The notes below the pieces were generated by a model that saw only the letters and a list, made by a program, of their open reading frames with translations, was not told the origin of the DNA and ran no database searches. From Perognathus longimembris pacificus (Eukaryota; Chordata; Mammalia; Rodentia; Heteromyidae): a stretch of DNA of 64,000 bases. This document shows, piece after piece, positions 60,304 through 61,114 of the stretch (the first letter of the stretch is position 1; each line of letters begins with the position of its first letter). The position numbers were made by a program, and so were the translations under genes. The DNA is taken from assembly GCF_023159225.1 (NCBI RefSeq), contig NC_063161.1:6591295-6655294 (forward strand). Reading direction: 5' to 3'.

Positions 60304-60747
60304 CTAGCCATGGTCATCAGAAACTTCCAGAACCTTCAGACGAGCGAACCCCCAAGCCCAACCTCGGTGCCCTCCACCTCTCCAGACTCAACACCTGCAC
60401 CCACTCATCAAACTCCCCAAGGCCACGGGTCCCCACCCCGAATGACCGTGTGCACGGTGGGCCCCCCCCGCCCCCACAGGCCCTGGGGAAGGCCGGGGAT
60501 GTGCCCAGTCCAAAGGATATGGGTTACACACCATCTTGATGCACCAGTTCCGGGGGCTGGTGGTCTGGCGCAGGCAGAAGAAGGCGACTGGGGCCAGGTC
60601 TGGGTGTGGGACGTCAGGATCGGCTCCATCCAGGGGCTCGTCCGGAGGGGACGGAGGGGGACTCCGAGGCCCCGGCTGCTCTGTGATTCCCGGCGGCTCG
60701 GGGGCCGGGGCGGCTGCAGAGGAGGGCGGCGAGCTGCTGTCGGCCAT
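1..60747 (-). CDS. CACNA1I: Cav3.3 T-type calcium channel alpha-1I subunit, 5' half of gene (21 coding exons, partial at 3' end)
   Basis: This gene encodes the pore-forming subunit of a low-voltage-activated calcium channel, a plasma-membrane protein of four six-helix domains that shapes burst firing in neurons. Coding exons on the minus strand are 60521-60747, 44233-44344, 43333-43466, 31652-31748, 22924-23083, 18662-18977, 17659-17751, 15200-15506, 12414-12829, 6966-7117, 5885-6070, 5565-5682, 5268-5423, 4791-4884, 3978-4180, 2979-3437, 1988-2088, 1188-1311, 832-900, 229-413 and 1-97. They encode about 1269 residues of a protein of roughly 2200, from the N terminus into IIIS5. Phases agree at every junction apart from one missing base inside exon 4. 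The paralogue call rests on the IIIS3 segment [12 protein letters not shown], the N terminus starting [10 protein letters not shown], and the domain I loop [10 protein letters not shown]. These resemble Cav3.3 and not Cav3.1 or Cav3.2, from memory of the family. The rest of domain III, domain IV and the C terminus lie beyond position 1. Confidence 0.96.
229..413 (-). CDS. CACNA1I: CACNA1I coding exon 20: IIIS3 and IIIS4 voltage sensor
   Basis: The 185-nt exon encodes 61 residues plus two bases: [18 protein letters not shown], then [18 protein letters not shown] (IIIS3), then [17 protein letters not shown] (IIIS4 arginine ladder). The IIIS3 residues F-V-F-V-S-I-I-D separate Cav3.3 from its paralogues. 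The donor is GTGAGG. Confidence 0.96.
414..831 (-). other. CACNA1I: Intron 19 of CACNA1I
   Basis: This is a short GC-rich intron with no repeat that I recognise apart from a C tract near 780-790. Nothing beyond splice signals can be supported. The donor is GTTGCT and the acceptor is CCCCCAG. Confidence 0.85.
832..900 (-). CDS. CACNA1I: CACNA1I coding exon 19: segment IIIS2
   Basis: The 69-nt, phase-0 exon encodes 23 residues: [12 protein letters not shown], then [11 protein letters not shown]. This is IIIS2 with its conserved Glu. The acceptor TTTCAG is good. The donor reads AAG, then GTTGCT, which keeps the frame into V-V-S-L-G of exon 20 but matches the consensus poorly after GT. Confidence 0.93.
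1188..1311 (-). CDS. CACNA1I: CACNA1I coding exon 18: segment IIIS1
   Basis: The 124-nt exon completes Arg and encodes 41 residues: [16 protein letters not shown], then [17 protein letters not shown] (IIIS1), then P-Q-I-E-A-G-S-T. The acceptor is CCCAG and the donor is a strong GTAAGT. Confidence 0.95.
1312..1987 (-). other. CACNA1I: Intron 17 of CACNA1I
   Basis: Unique-looking sequence. I see no SINE, microsatellite or coding signal, only ordinary splice sites at each end. Confidence 0.8.
1988..2088 (-). CDS. CACNA1I: CACNA1I coding exon 17: end of II-III loop before domain III
   Basis: The 101-nt exon encodes [18 protein letters not shown], then [15 protein letters not shown], plus two bases of Arg. 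This is the conserved amphipathic segment leading into IIIS1. The acceptor is TTGCCAG and the donor is GTGTGC. Confidence 0.94.
2364..2810. repeat. GC-box minisatellite in intron 16
   Basis: Several tandem units share a core reading GGGTAGCCCCGCCCAGC followed by a CATGCCACGCCC-like segment, spaced about 56 bp or about 112 bp apart. Longer units carry an extra segment containing GCTGGCCTGTGTCCTGGTCC. Each core holds a GC box (CCCCGCCC) and CCACGCCC-type KLF-like sites. The array lies between exons 17 and 16. The repeated structure is visible directly. Any regulatory effect is inference. Confidence 0.9.
2979..3437 (-). CDS. CACNA1I: CACNA1I coding exon 16: histidine-rich II-III loop
   Basis: The 459-nt, phase-0 exon encodes 153 residues, the bulk of the II-III loop. 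It opens [13 protein letters not shown] histidine-dense stretch at residues 62-82 of the exon contains H-T-H-H-P-H-H and [22 protein letters not shown] follows, then [16 protein letters not shown]. The exon ends in the acidic E-D-E-E-E-M-D-Y. Compared with the human protein as I recall it, about four residues are missing after H-E-S-L-L. Splice sites are GCACAG and GTGAGT. Confidence 0.94.
3438..3977 (-). other. CACNA1I: Intron 15 of CACNA1I with a probable MIR fragment
   Basis: About 3605-3745 reads like a degraded MIR: a GAGGGAGGCTGAGGTTCAG core followed by a GGTCATATAGCAGAGGAAAG segment. The rest shows no recognisable feature. Confidence 0.6.
3978..4180 (-). CDS. CACNA1I: CACNA1I coding exon 15: II-III loop
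   Basis: The 203-nt exon completes Asp and encodes 67 residues. It runs [16 protein letters not shown], then [11 protein letters not shown], then [23 protein letters not shown] and similar basic-Ser motifs are potential phosphorylation sites (inference). Splice sites are CTCCAG and GTGAGT. Confidence 0.94.
4181..4790 (-). other. CACNA1I: Intron 14 of CACNA1I
   Basis: Non-coding sequence with no clear repeat. A short A/G-rich part (4190-4320) looks unique. Confidence 0.75.
4791..4884 (-). CDS. CACNA1I: CACNA1I coding exon 14: proximal II-III loop
   Basis: The 94-nt exon encodes [16 protein letters not shown], then [15 protein letters not shown], plus one base. This is the acidic, serine-rich cytosolic start of the II-III loop. 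The acceptor is CCTAG and the donor is GTAAAC. A small lineage change relative to the human protein I recall lies at the exon end (G-S-R for S-S-G). Confidence 0.93.
4955..5045 (+). repeat. MIR-like SINE fragment in intron 13
   Basis: The motif CAGATGAGGAAGCTGAGGCT and the following sequence match the familiar MIR core (gatgaggaaactgaggc). It is old and diverged, and boundaries are approximate. Confidence 0.55.
5268..5423 (-). CDS. CACNA1I: CACNA1I coding exon 13: domain II selectivity filter and IIS6
   Basis: The 156-nt, phase-0 exon encodes 52 residues. [12 protein letters not shown] contains the domain II selectivity-filter Glu. [24 protein letters not shown] is IIS6, broken here only by my segmentation. 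The exon ends V-E-G-F-Q-A-E. Acceptor AACAG, donor GTGACC. Confidence 0.95.
5565..5682 (-). CDS. CACNA1I: CACNA1I coding exon 12: IIS5 end, turret and pore helix of domain II
   Basis: The 118-nt exon encodes 39 residues after a split Ser codon. It runs from [11 protein letters not shown] through the short extracellular stretch [11 protein letters not shown] to the pore helix [14 protein letters not shown]. The donor is GTGAGA. The phase is consistent with exons 11 and 13. Confidence 0.95.
5885..6070 (-). CDS. CACNA1I: CACNA1I coding exon 11: IIS4 voltage sensor and IIS5
   Basis: The 186-nt exon encodes 61 complete residues. [11 protein letters not shown] finishes IIS3 and its loop. [18 protein letters not shown] is the IIS4 arginine/lysine ladder. 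[15 protein letters not shown] is the S4-S5 linker, and [11 protein letters not shown] is IIS5. Upstream of the acceptor lies a run of about 13 C in gene sense, a place prone to base-count errors. Confidence 0.95.
6295..6356. repeat. (CA)n microsatellite
   Basis: An almost pure CA run within intron 10, preceded by CACGGACA variants. Confidence 0.95.
6657..6893 (+). repeat. 7SL/B1-tRNA composite SINE
   Basis: A 7SL-like left part (CAGCTACTCAGGAGGCTGAG) is followed by a tRNA-like right part (GGCTCCAGTGGTAGAGCACC and GCCTTGAGC). It is a diverged member of the family seen throughout the window. It lies about 70 bp from exon 10, in intron 10. Confidence 0.8.
6966..7117 (-). CDS. CACNA1I: CACNA1I coding exon 10: IIS2 and start of IIS3
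   Basis: The 152-nt exon encodes [15 protein letters not shown] through [12 protein letters not shown] to I-F-D-S-I-I-V-I-I, plus two bases of a Ser codon. It contains IIS2 with its conserved Glu and most of IIS3. Splice sites are CCACAG and GTACTT. Confidence 0.95.
8400..8720. other. CpG-rich intronic segment
   Basis: CpG dinucleotides are dense here compared with the surrounding intron (GGCGGGCGCGCTCCCGCGC and neighbours). This could be a small intragenic CpG island or an alternative promoter. No transcript evidence is available from sequence alone. Confidence 0.4.
8824..8853. repeat. (GACA)n microsatellite
   Basis: Tandem ACAG/GACA units, about seven copies. Confidence 0.9.
9238..9460 (+). 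repeat. 7SL/B1-tRNA composite SINE
   Basis: GGGGCTCACGCCTGTAATCC is followed by GCTGTGGCTCAAAGCGG and CCTTGAGC, then a CAGTTCAAACCC B-box-like end. Same family as the other composites. Confidence 0.85.
10390..10480. other. AT-rich non-repetitive island, candidate conserved element
   Basis: A sharply AT-rich stretch inside a GC-rich intron contains TTTAATTAATTTTT and ACATTTTAAAAATGC. It resembles no SINE. A conserved enhancer is possible, but only alignment can show it. Confidence 0.3.
10873..11107 (+). repeat. 7SL/B1-tRNA composite SINE
   Basis: GGTGGCTCACACCTGTAATCC starts the element, and a GTGGCTCAAGTGAG...AGAGCGCCAGCC tRNA-like half follows. A purine repeat follows directly and probably grew from its A-rich tail. 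Confidence 0.85.
11108..11234. repeat. (GGGA)n purine-strand repeat
   Basis: GGAA variants grade into about 16 perfect GGGA units. It is a long homopurine-homopyrimidine tract able to form triplex or slipped DNA. Confidence 0.95.
11430..11550. other. AT-rich unique island, candidate conserved element
   Basis: This non-repetitive stretch contains GCCAATTTCCATGGTGTAAA and a nearby AATTCCC, unlike the surrounding GC-rich intron. TTTTTAATTAAG follows at about 11743. Conservation cannot be judged here. Confidence 0.25.
12178..12285. repeat. Two (CA)n microsatellites
   Basis: CA runs at about 12178-12207 and 12239-12284 flank a short unique spacer. They end about 130 bp from the exon 9 donor. Confidence 0.95.
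12408..12413 (-). promoter_or_regulatory. CACNA1I: Non-canonical GC 5' splice site after exon 9
   Basis: In gene sense the exon-intron boundary reads GAGCAG, then GCTAGT. A nearby GT (12409-12408) would add four bases and break the frame into exon 10. GC donors are known in about one percent of mammalian introns and usually carry an otherwise strong consensus. Positions +4 to +6 (AGT) fit, but +3 T does not. Confidence 0.75.
12414..12829 (-). CDS. CACNA1I: CACNA1I coding exon 9: I-II cytosolic loop and IIS1
   Basis: The 416-nt exon encodes 138 residues. First comes a low-complexity loop ([14 protein letters not shown], then an acidic E-D-E-E-E-Q-P). The [17 protein letters not shown] helix leads into domain II, and IIS1 ([16 protein letters not shown]) follows. 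The exon ends H-E-Q. The next two bases are GC, not GT, giving CAG then GCTAGT. Only this junction joins H-E-Q to P-E-E-L in frame, so a GC-AG intron or a base error is implied. Confidence 0.93.
12868..13120 (+). repeat. Composite SINE with (CA)n tail
   Basis: The tRNA-like half GGCTCAAGTGGTAGAGTGCC and the CTGAATTCAAACCCC end are followed by a CA run (13076-13118). The left 7SL half is degraded. It begins only about 40 bp upstream of the exon 9 acceptor. Confidence 0.85.
13121..15199 (-). other. CACNA1I: Intron 8 of CACNA1I, unique part
   Basis: Mostly GC-rich unique sequence with poly-A (13780-13795) and short G or C tracts. No exon, RNA gene or clear transposon was recognised. Confidence 0.75.
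15200..15506 (-). CDS. CACNA1I: CACNA1I coding exon 8: IS6 end and gating-brake helix-loop-helix
   Basis: The 307-nt exon encodes 102 residues plus one base. It starts with the cytosolic end of IS6 ([18 protein letters not shown]). It continues with the charged post-S6 region [11 protein letters not shown] through [12 protein letters not shown]. In T-type channels this segment forms the gating brake that stabilises closed states (family knowledge). A Pro/Ala-rich stretch follows. The donor is GTAAGT. The split codon at the exon 8/9 junction encodes Lys here, where I recall Gln in human. Confidence 0.94.
16318..16362. repeat. (GA)n microsatellite
   Basis: About 21 GA units, a homopurine tract. 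Confidence 0.95.
16425..16597 (-). repeat. Composite SINE, reverse strand
   Basis: Read on the minus strand it shows the CACGCCTGGAATCCCAGCTC left half and the CATGGCTCAAGTGGTAGAGC tRNA-like half. Confidence 0.85.
17659..17751 (-). CDS. CACNA1I: CACNA1I coding exon 7: domain I selectivity filter and start of IS6
   Basis: The 93-nt, phase-0 exon encodes 31 residues beginning V-I-T-L-E-G-W-V-E. The Glu of T-L-E-G-W is the domain I member of the T-type E-E-D-D calcium-selectivity ring. The exon continues through [10 protein letters not shown] into IS6 (F-I-Y-F-I-L-L-I-I). The donor GTAAGT is strong. Confidence 0.95.
17752..18661 (-). other. CACNA1I: Intron 6 of CACNA1I with an AGCTG pentamer repeat
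   Basis: Unique GC-rich intron. Positions 18262-18288 hold five tandem GAGCT units. C tracts occur near 18160 and 18350. Nothing else was recognised. Confidence 0.8.
18662..18977 (-). CDS. CACNA1I: CACNA1I coding exon 6: domain I extracellular turret and pore helix start
   Basis: The 316-nt exon encodes the long extracellular loop between IS5 and the pore. It runs from [10 protein letters not shown] through a cysteine-rich part (C-S, C-H, C-C, C-V-N-W-N) to the pore helix [20 protein letters not shown] contains an N-glycosylation sequon. The cysteines are typical of T-type extracellular loops. Splice sites are CCACAG and GTGAGG, and the phase is consistent on both sides. Confidence 0.95.
19307..19507 (+). 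repeat. Dimeric ID-type SINE
   Basis: The first monomer contains GGTAGAGTGCTTGCC and GGGTTCGATTCC (tRNA A and B boxes). The second contains GTGGCTCAAGTGGTAGAGTG and GAGTTCAAGCC. Confidence 0.88.
19548..19648. repeat. (GGAA)n-(GGGA)n purine repeat
   Basis: About 17 GGAA units change abruptly to about six GGGA units. It follows directly after the preceding SINE and its spacer. Confidence 0.95.
19650..19815 (+). repeat. B1/ID-derived SINE fragments
   Basis: GGCTGGGCATAGTGGTGCAC and the following sequence resemble a B1 start. CCTTAGTGGTAGAGTGCC resembles an ID half. Confidence 0.65.
20301..20531 (+). repeat. Dimeric ID-type SINE with target-site duplication
   Basis: The element (20312-20520) starts GGGGCTGGGGATATGGCC and ends in a poly-A tail. 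AAAAACTGACT flanks it on both sides (20301-20311 and 20521-20531), marking an L1-type retrotransposition event. Confidence 0.92.
20743..20885 (+). repeat. B1-like SINE
   Basis: CAGGCATGATAGCACACGCC is followed by an AAGGCCAGCCTACACCAA segment, a 7SL-derived monomer without the tRNA half. Confidence 0.75.
21340..21625 (+). repeat. 3' end of a non-LTR element (probably L1 3'UTR)
   Basis: Part of this sequence (GGGAAAAACTGGGAGAGAAG, a GGTGACACTGT motif and a GTAACTGTAACCTCTCTG end before an A-rich tail) recurs at 44757-45115. Shared ends at two sites with different flanks identify a dispersed element. I recall similar rodent L1 3' ends. Confidence 0.6.
21920..22014. repeat. (GGGA)n repeat with GGAC variants
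   Basis: A homopurine array interrupted by GGAC units, about 23 units. Confidence 0.95.
22924..23083 (-). CDS. CACNA1I: CACNA1I coding exon 5: IS4-S5 linker and IS5
   Basis: The 160-nt exon supplies the last two bases of a Ser codon, 52 residues and two bases. [18 protein letters not shown] is the S4-S5 linker. The Phe-rich helix that follows is IS5. The exon ends at the extracellular start C-F-L-E-E-N-F-T. The acceptor follows a C-rich tract (CCCCCAG) and the donor is GTGAGC. The downstream junction recreates Ile-Gln-Gly-Asp. Confidence 0.95.
23880..23965. other. AT-rich non-repetitive island, candidate conserved element
   Basis: It contains GGTAATTATTTTAGATTTAC and TCAATAATTAATGC, homeodomain-type TAATTA cores in GC-rich surroundings. 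It does not resemble the local SINEs. Confidence 0.35.
24481..24690. other. AT-rich TAATTA clusters, candidate conserved element
   Basis: CAATTAATTATATTTCTC lies at the start and CATAATTAGCTAATTAGG at the end of a 200-bp unique stretch. Paired homeodomain-like cores suggest an enhancer. This is inference only. Confidence 0.35.
25741..25822. repeat. (TTCC)n/(TCCC)n pyrimidine repeat
   Basis: An imperfect tetranucleotide array followed by a reverse-strand SINE relic near 25825-25930. Confidence 0.85.
27432..27720 (+). repeat. Composite SINE with alternating purine-pyrimidine tail
   Basis: GTGGCTCACGCCTATAATCC marks the left half. The right half contains GTGTGGCTCAAGTGGTAAA twice, suggesting a partial internal duplication. 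The tail is CACACGCGCGTGTGCGCGCG (27683-27719). Confidence 0.85.
28330..28690 (+). repeat. B1-like piece and composite SINE
   Basis: 28335-28430 is a B1-like monomer. 28470-28690 is a composite element with CACACCTATAATCCTAGC and a GAGTTCAAACTC end. Confidence 0.75.
29932..29980. repeat. (CA)n microsatellite
   Basis: About 24 CA units. Confidence 0.95.
30230..30512. repeat. Imperfect tandem duplication of a ~100-bp unit
   Basis: Two copies share CTTCCCAGCTGCCATGA, then GTGAGCAGCTCTCCTCCACC, then CCCGCTCCCCCATGAC, joined by TG/TCTG microsatellites. A third, diverged copy starts near 30236 (GGCTGCCACGCGGAGAGCAG). Confidence 0.88.
30960..31345. repeat. Degenerate (GGAT)n minisatellite
   Basis: A roughly 385-bp array is built from TGGATGGA and variants (GGTG, GAAT, CGGA). 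It ends about 300 bp downstream of exon 4 in gene sense. Open frames rich in His, Pro, Ser and Thr across it are repeat artefacts. Confidence 0.93.
31652..31748 (-). CDS. CACNA1I: CACNA1I coding exon 4: IS3 end and IS4 voltage sensor, with a 1-base deletion
   Basis: The exon has a good acceptor (CCTGCAG) and donor (GTGAGT). It encodes M-V-E-Y-S-L, then, in another frame, [18 protein letters not shown], the IS4 voltage-sensing helix. It is 97 nt long where the flanking phases require 98. In gene sense it reads TCC TTG ACC TTC where an in-frame S-L-D-L needs one more base, so a base is missing near 31730. Read straight through, the frame ends at a TGA at 31684-31682. Neighbouring exons are intact, so this is either an assembly base error or a real loss-of-function allele. 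Confidence 0.9.
32588..32683. repeat. (CA)n-(CG)n alternating purine-pyrimidine array
   Basis: CA-rich repeats run into about 14 uninterrupted CG units (32655-32682). This is a very strong Z-DNA-forming sequence and an unusual undeaminated CpG microsatellite. Confidence 0.95.
34888..35050. other. TAATTA-rich unique island, candidate conserved element
   Basis: The stretch contains AAATTAATCCTAATTACACC, a central TTTTATCACACAGCTTCAG and the palindrome CCTAATTAGG (35008-35017). It shows no SINE similarity. Homeodomain-type sites are inferred. Confidence 0.4.
35995..36260 (+). repeat. Composite SINE followed by (AAAT)n
   Basis: GAGCTGGGCACTGGCAGCCC starts the element. A tRNA-like half and an A-rich AAATAAATAAAT tail follow. 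Confidence 0.85.
36296..36500. other. AT-rich unique island, candidate conserved element
   Basis: It contains CTGATAAAAATAGTGTTTCC (MEF2-like with one mismatch), CCCTTTATAAGGGG (a palindrome containing a TATA-like core) and CTGTAATTAATAGG. It has no similarity to the SINEs around it. Function is inferred only. Confidence 0.35.
36950..37275 (-). repeat. B1-like SINE relics, reverse strand
   Basis: Reverse-strand pieces with GGGATTGAACTCAAGGC, GGCCTTGCTTTGTGTCCAGG and GTCTCAGCCTCCCAGTCC motifs. Confidence 0.6.
37567..37865 (+). repeat. Composite SINE with (CA)n
   Basis: ATGGCTCCCGGCTGTAATCC starts the element and GCTCAAGTAGTAGAGTAC marks the tRNA half. A CA run (37809-37864) follows. Confidence 0.88.
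39530..40210 (-). repeat. Cluster of reverse-strand SINEs
   Basis: A B1-like piece (39530-39765), a composite piece (39780-39995) and a dimeric ID element (40014-40210, including CCACTTGAGCCACAGCACC and GAACCCAGGGCTTCATGC on this strand) lie end to end. Confidence 0.8.
40733..40970 (+). repeat. 7SL/B1-tRNA composite SINE
   Basis: GTGGCTCGCACCTATGATCC starts the left half. The right half is degraded, and an A-rich tail lies near 40910. Confidence 0.8.
42822..43070 (+). repeat. 7SL/B1-tRNA composite SINE
   Basis: CGCTCACGCCTTTAATCCTA begins the left half, and GGCTCGAGTGGGAGTGCC with GAGTTCAAGGCC marks the right half. A 10-base C tract interrupts it. Confidence 0.82.
43333..43466 (-). CDS. CACNA1I: CACNA1I coding exon 3: segments IS2 and start of IS3
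   Basis: The 134-nt exon encodes 44 residues plus two bases, from V-F-D-D-F-I-F through [12 protein letters not shown] to I-V-M-A. It includes IS2, with the conserved glutamate of A-M-E-M-V-L-K in the voltage-sensor charge-transfer region, and the N-terminal part of IS3. The acceptor is CTGGCAG and the donor is GTAGGT. Confidence 0.95.
43770..43890 (+). repeat. MIR-like fragment in intron 2
   Basis: TCACAGCAATGACCCCAGGG, a CATTTTAGAGAGTCAGACAA core and CACATAGCAACTGAGTGGC follow the usual MIR order. Confidence 0.55.
44005..44230. repeat. GC-box minisatellite abutting exon 2 donor (intron 2)
   Basis: About ten diverged units of roughly 18-24 bp contain GTGGGCGGGGCC or close variants. The array ends within a few bases of the exon 2 splice donor. 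Each GGGCGGGG is an Sp1/KLF-type GC box and a G-rich DNA tract. Repetition is direct observation. Function is unknown. Confidence 0.9.
44233..44344 (-). CDS. CACNA1I: CACNA1I coding exon 2: segment IS1
   Basis: The 112-nt exon completes Pro and encodes 37 residues from W-F-E-C-I-S-M to C-K-I-L-Q. It covers transmembrane helix IS1 ([12 protein letters not shown]) and the extracellular S1-S2 loop with its acidic C-D-D-M-D-C motif. It begins at the AT-AC acceptor and ends CAG before a GTGAGC donor. A GC-box minisatellite starts almost at the donor. Confidence 0.95.
44345..44363 (-). promoter_or_regulatory. CACNA1I: U12 branch-point element and AC 3' splice site of intron 1
   Basis: In gene sense the intron ends CCCTTGACTCACTGTGCAC, followed by exon base G. 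The terminal dinucleotide is AC (44346-44345). CCCTTGACT (44363-44355) matches the U12 branch consensus TTCCTTRAY. Its branch adenosine lies about 12 nt before the acceptor, the spacing typical of minor-class introns. There is no polypyrimidine tract, as expected for this class. Confidence 0.92.
44757..45115 (+). repeat. Second copy of the L1-like 3' end, split by a SINE
   Basis: GGGAGGAAAAAACTGGCAG and a GAGGTGACACTGTTC segment continue after the SINE as ATGTAACTGTAACCCCTCTG and an A tail. It matches the element at 21340-21625. Confidence 0.65.
44811..45062 (+). repeat. Young dimeric ID SINE nested in the L1-like element
   Basis: Element 44827-45050 is flanked by AAGAAACAGACTC on both sides (44814-44826 and ending at 45062), a clean target-site duplication. 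Its A tail is about 35 bases. Subfamily markers are GATACACGAGGCCCTAGG and CTTGAGCGGGAAGAAGCC. Confidence 0.93.
45131..45690. repeat. SINE cluster in intron 1
   Basis: A reverse-strand 7SL-like piece (45131-45231), a B1-like piece (45345-45470, plus) and a composite SINE (45491-45690, plus) lie close together. Confidence 0.75.
45975..46260 (+). repeat. Composite SINE with (CA)n tail
   Basis: A diverged composite with GTGGCTCAAGTGGTAGAGGG and CTGATTTCAAGCCCC, followed by CA repeats (46201-46259). Confidence 0.85.
46525..46640. other. TAATTA-rich unique island, candidate conserved element
   Basis: Three TAATTA cores lie within about 110 bp (CTGTAATTAATTTCC, CGTTAATTAACTTTT and TTCTAATTACC), separated by unique sequence. 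Surroundings are about 65% GC by eye. An enhancer is plausible but unproven. Confidence 0.4.
46790..47125 (+). repeat. MIR-like fragments
   Basis: TTTACAGATGAGGGAAACTG at 46798 and ACTAGAAAACTAAGACACAA with CAAGGTCACCAGCTGAAAAG (47043-47100) match MIR cores. Boundaries are rough. Confidence 0.5.
49655..49790 (+). repeat. LINE-1 fragment
   Basis: TGGTGGAATATTATGCAGCC, followed by a GACAACATGGACGGATCTCC segment and AGTAAGCCAGACATAACAGA, matches a well-known mammalian L1 3' segment. No coding capacity remains. Confidence 0.75.
49815..50016 (+). repeat. Dimeric ID-type SINE
   Basis: GGTAGAGTGCTCGCCTAGCA and GGGTTCCATTCC form the first monomer. GTGGCTCAAGGGGTAGAGC and GAGTTCGAGCCCC form the second. 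Confidence 0.88.
50553..50625. repeat. 18-bp GC-rich tandem repeat
   Basis: Four near-identical units of GCCTCTGCGGGGGGCGGA, each with a GGGCGGAG GC-box-like core. Confidence 0.93.
50818..51057 (+). repeat. Young dimeric ID SINE with target-site duplication
   Basis: Element 50833-51042 is flanked by AATTCTATACTTTAG (50818-50832 and 51043-51057). It carries the same subfamily markers as the element at 44827, apart from one missing AA in its second monomer. Confidence 0.94.
51058..51305 (+). repeat. 7SL/B1-tRNA composite SINE
   Basis: GGCTCACACCTGTAATTCC is followed by GGCTCAAGTGGTAGAGCGC and GAGTTCAAGCCCC, with a long A tail. It sits directly after the preceding SINE. Confidence 0.88.
51310..51610 (-). 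repeat. ID-like and B1-like pieces, reverse strand
   Basis: CTACCACTTGAGCCATGCC (51390 region) is an ID-like end. TTGAGACAGAATCTCCCTAT through CTCAGCCTCCCAGGGC is B1-like. Confidence 0.65.
52420..53050 (+). repeat. Tandem SINE block with (CA)n
   Basis: A composite SINE (52420-52648) ends in a CA run (52649-52703). A second 7SL-like half (52710-52835) runs into a dimeric ID element (52839-53048) with a poly-A tail. Confidence 0.85.
53320..53420. other. Unique island near an AATTGAT-like core, candidate conserved element
   Basis: CAGCTGATTAAAAACGCC, CTATTGATTTCTCTCCC and AACAAATGAAGCCATTTGTC (containing an inverted CAAATG/CATTTG pair) lie in GC-rich surroundings with no SINE similarity. Confidence 0.3.
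53622..53690. repeat. (TG)n microsatellite
   Basis: An interrupted TG/GCATG run. Confidence 0.92.
53691..53915 (-). repeat. Composite SINE, reverse strand
   Basis: On this strand it shows GGGACTCGCATTCAGGGCC, a GAGCCACAGCTCC tRNA part and a TGGGATTTCGGGTGTGAATC end. Confidence 0.82.
58325..58724 (-). repeat. Two SINEs in reverse orientation
   Basis: A composite element (58341-58557) and a dimeric ID element (58560-58723) with GAATCGAACCCAGGGCTTC and CATATCCCCAGCCCC. Confidence 0.87.
59155..59612 (+). repeat. Composite SINE and dimeric ID SINE
   Basis: 59155-59375 is a diverged composite. 59408-59610 is a dimeric ID element with GGGTTCGATTCCCCAGCCCC and a poly-A tail. Confidence 0.87.
60096..60301 (+). 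repeat. Truncated composite SINE, TAGCTACC repeat and (CA)n
   Basis: A TAGCTACC-like unit is repeated several times (60116-60160), followed by a 7SL-like middle (GAGGCTGAGATCTTAGG) and a CA run (60272-60301). It lies about 220 bp downstream of exon 1 in gene sense. Confidence 0.75.
60511..60520 (-). promoter_or_regulatory. CACNA1I: U12-type AT-AC 5' splice site of intron 1
   Basis: In gene sense exon 1 ends AACCC and is followed directly by ATATCCTTTG, which matches the U12 AT-AC donor consensus ATATCCTT. No GT donor fits here, because only this junction joins N-P to the W-F-E-C of exon 2 in frame. Minor-class introns are an established feature of voltage-gated channel genes. Confidence 0.92.
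60521..60747 (-). CDS. CACNA1I: CACNA1I coding exon 1: cytosolic N terminus
   Basis: The start codon is at 60747-60745, in a good Kozak setting with G at -3 and G at +4. The exon encodes 75 residues plus two bases of the next codon. It is a Pro/Ser/Asp-rich N terminus followed by a conserved stretch before IS1 that includes A-F-F-C-L-R-Q and ends M-V-C-N-P. The reading frame stays open upstream to 60945, but similarity to the channel begins at this methionine. The exon is followed by ATATCCTTT, a minor-spliceosome donor, rather than GT. Confidence 0.93.
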
Positions 60748-60768
60748 GTCAGTGCGGAGCAGGGGGCC
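60748..60768 (-). other. Candidate 5'UTR piece bounded by a possible splice acceptor
   Basis: In gene sense the bases just upstream of the start codon follow a pyrimidine-rich stretch ending CTCCTCAG, with AG at 60770-60769. This looks like a 3' splice site. If it is used, the start codon lies in the second exon of the transcript and the promoter is farther upstream, perhaps outside the window. If not, transcription starts in the moderately CpG-containing sequence upstream. The sequence alone does not decide between these, and no TATA box was recognised. Confidence 0.3.
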
Positions 60769-61114
60769 CTGAGGAGCAGAGGGGGGCATGTGGGGGCCGG
60801 CCCGGACCCCCTCCCCAGCCCCCTGCCTCCTCCCCCCAGGGACGGGGCTCGGCCGGCCCTGGCTCCCCAGCCACGGGGCCCGAGGAGGAGCAGACGCCGG
60901 GCATGGAGCAGGTGGGAATCGCGTCCCAGCCGGTGCTCGGCGCAAGCCCGGCCAACGCTAGGCACCTGGGGTTTCCTGAGCCACTTCGCAACCCACATCC
61001 TTTCCGTTTCCAGGGCTGGCGTTCTGGTTAGGACTCGACGGCATGGGGAGAGAGTGAGCCTTTGGAGTGCAATAAGCCCTGGGCTCTACCCCCAGTGTTG
61101 CAAAAAATAAAAAA

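Larger units (their letters stand above)
44364..60510 (-). other. CACNA1I: Intron 1 of CACNA1I (U12-type)
   Basis: This 16.2-kb intron contains many SINEs, CA and TG runs, an 18-bp GC-rich tandem repeat (50553-50625), an L1 relic (49655-49790) and AT-rich islands (46525-46640 and 53320-53420). The region 46640-49650 and most of 54200-58300 is GC-rich unique sequence with poly-C tracts. Long frames there (for example 47226-48218) show no domains, and no exon was supported. Confidence 0.8.

Noticed and set aside
1..60747. Assignment to CACNA1G or CACNA1H
   Set aside because: The N terminus, the domain I turret, the I-II loop and the IIIS3 residues fit Cav3.3 and differ from the Cav3.1 and Cav3.2 sequences I recall.
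60748..60945. In-frame N-terminal extension of exon 1
   Set aside because: The frame is open upstream, but the translation is low-complexity Arg/Pro/Gly and resembles no known Cav3.3 N terminus. The chosen ATG has a good context.
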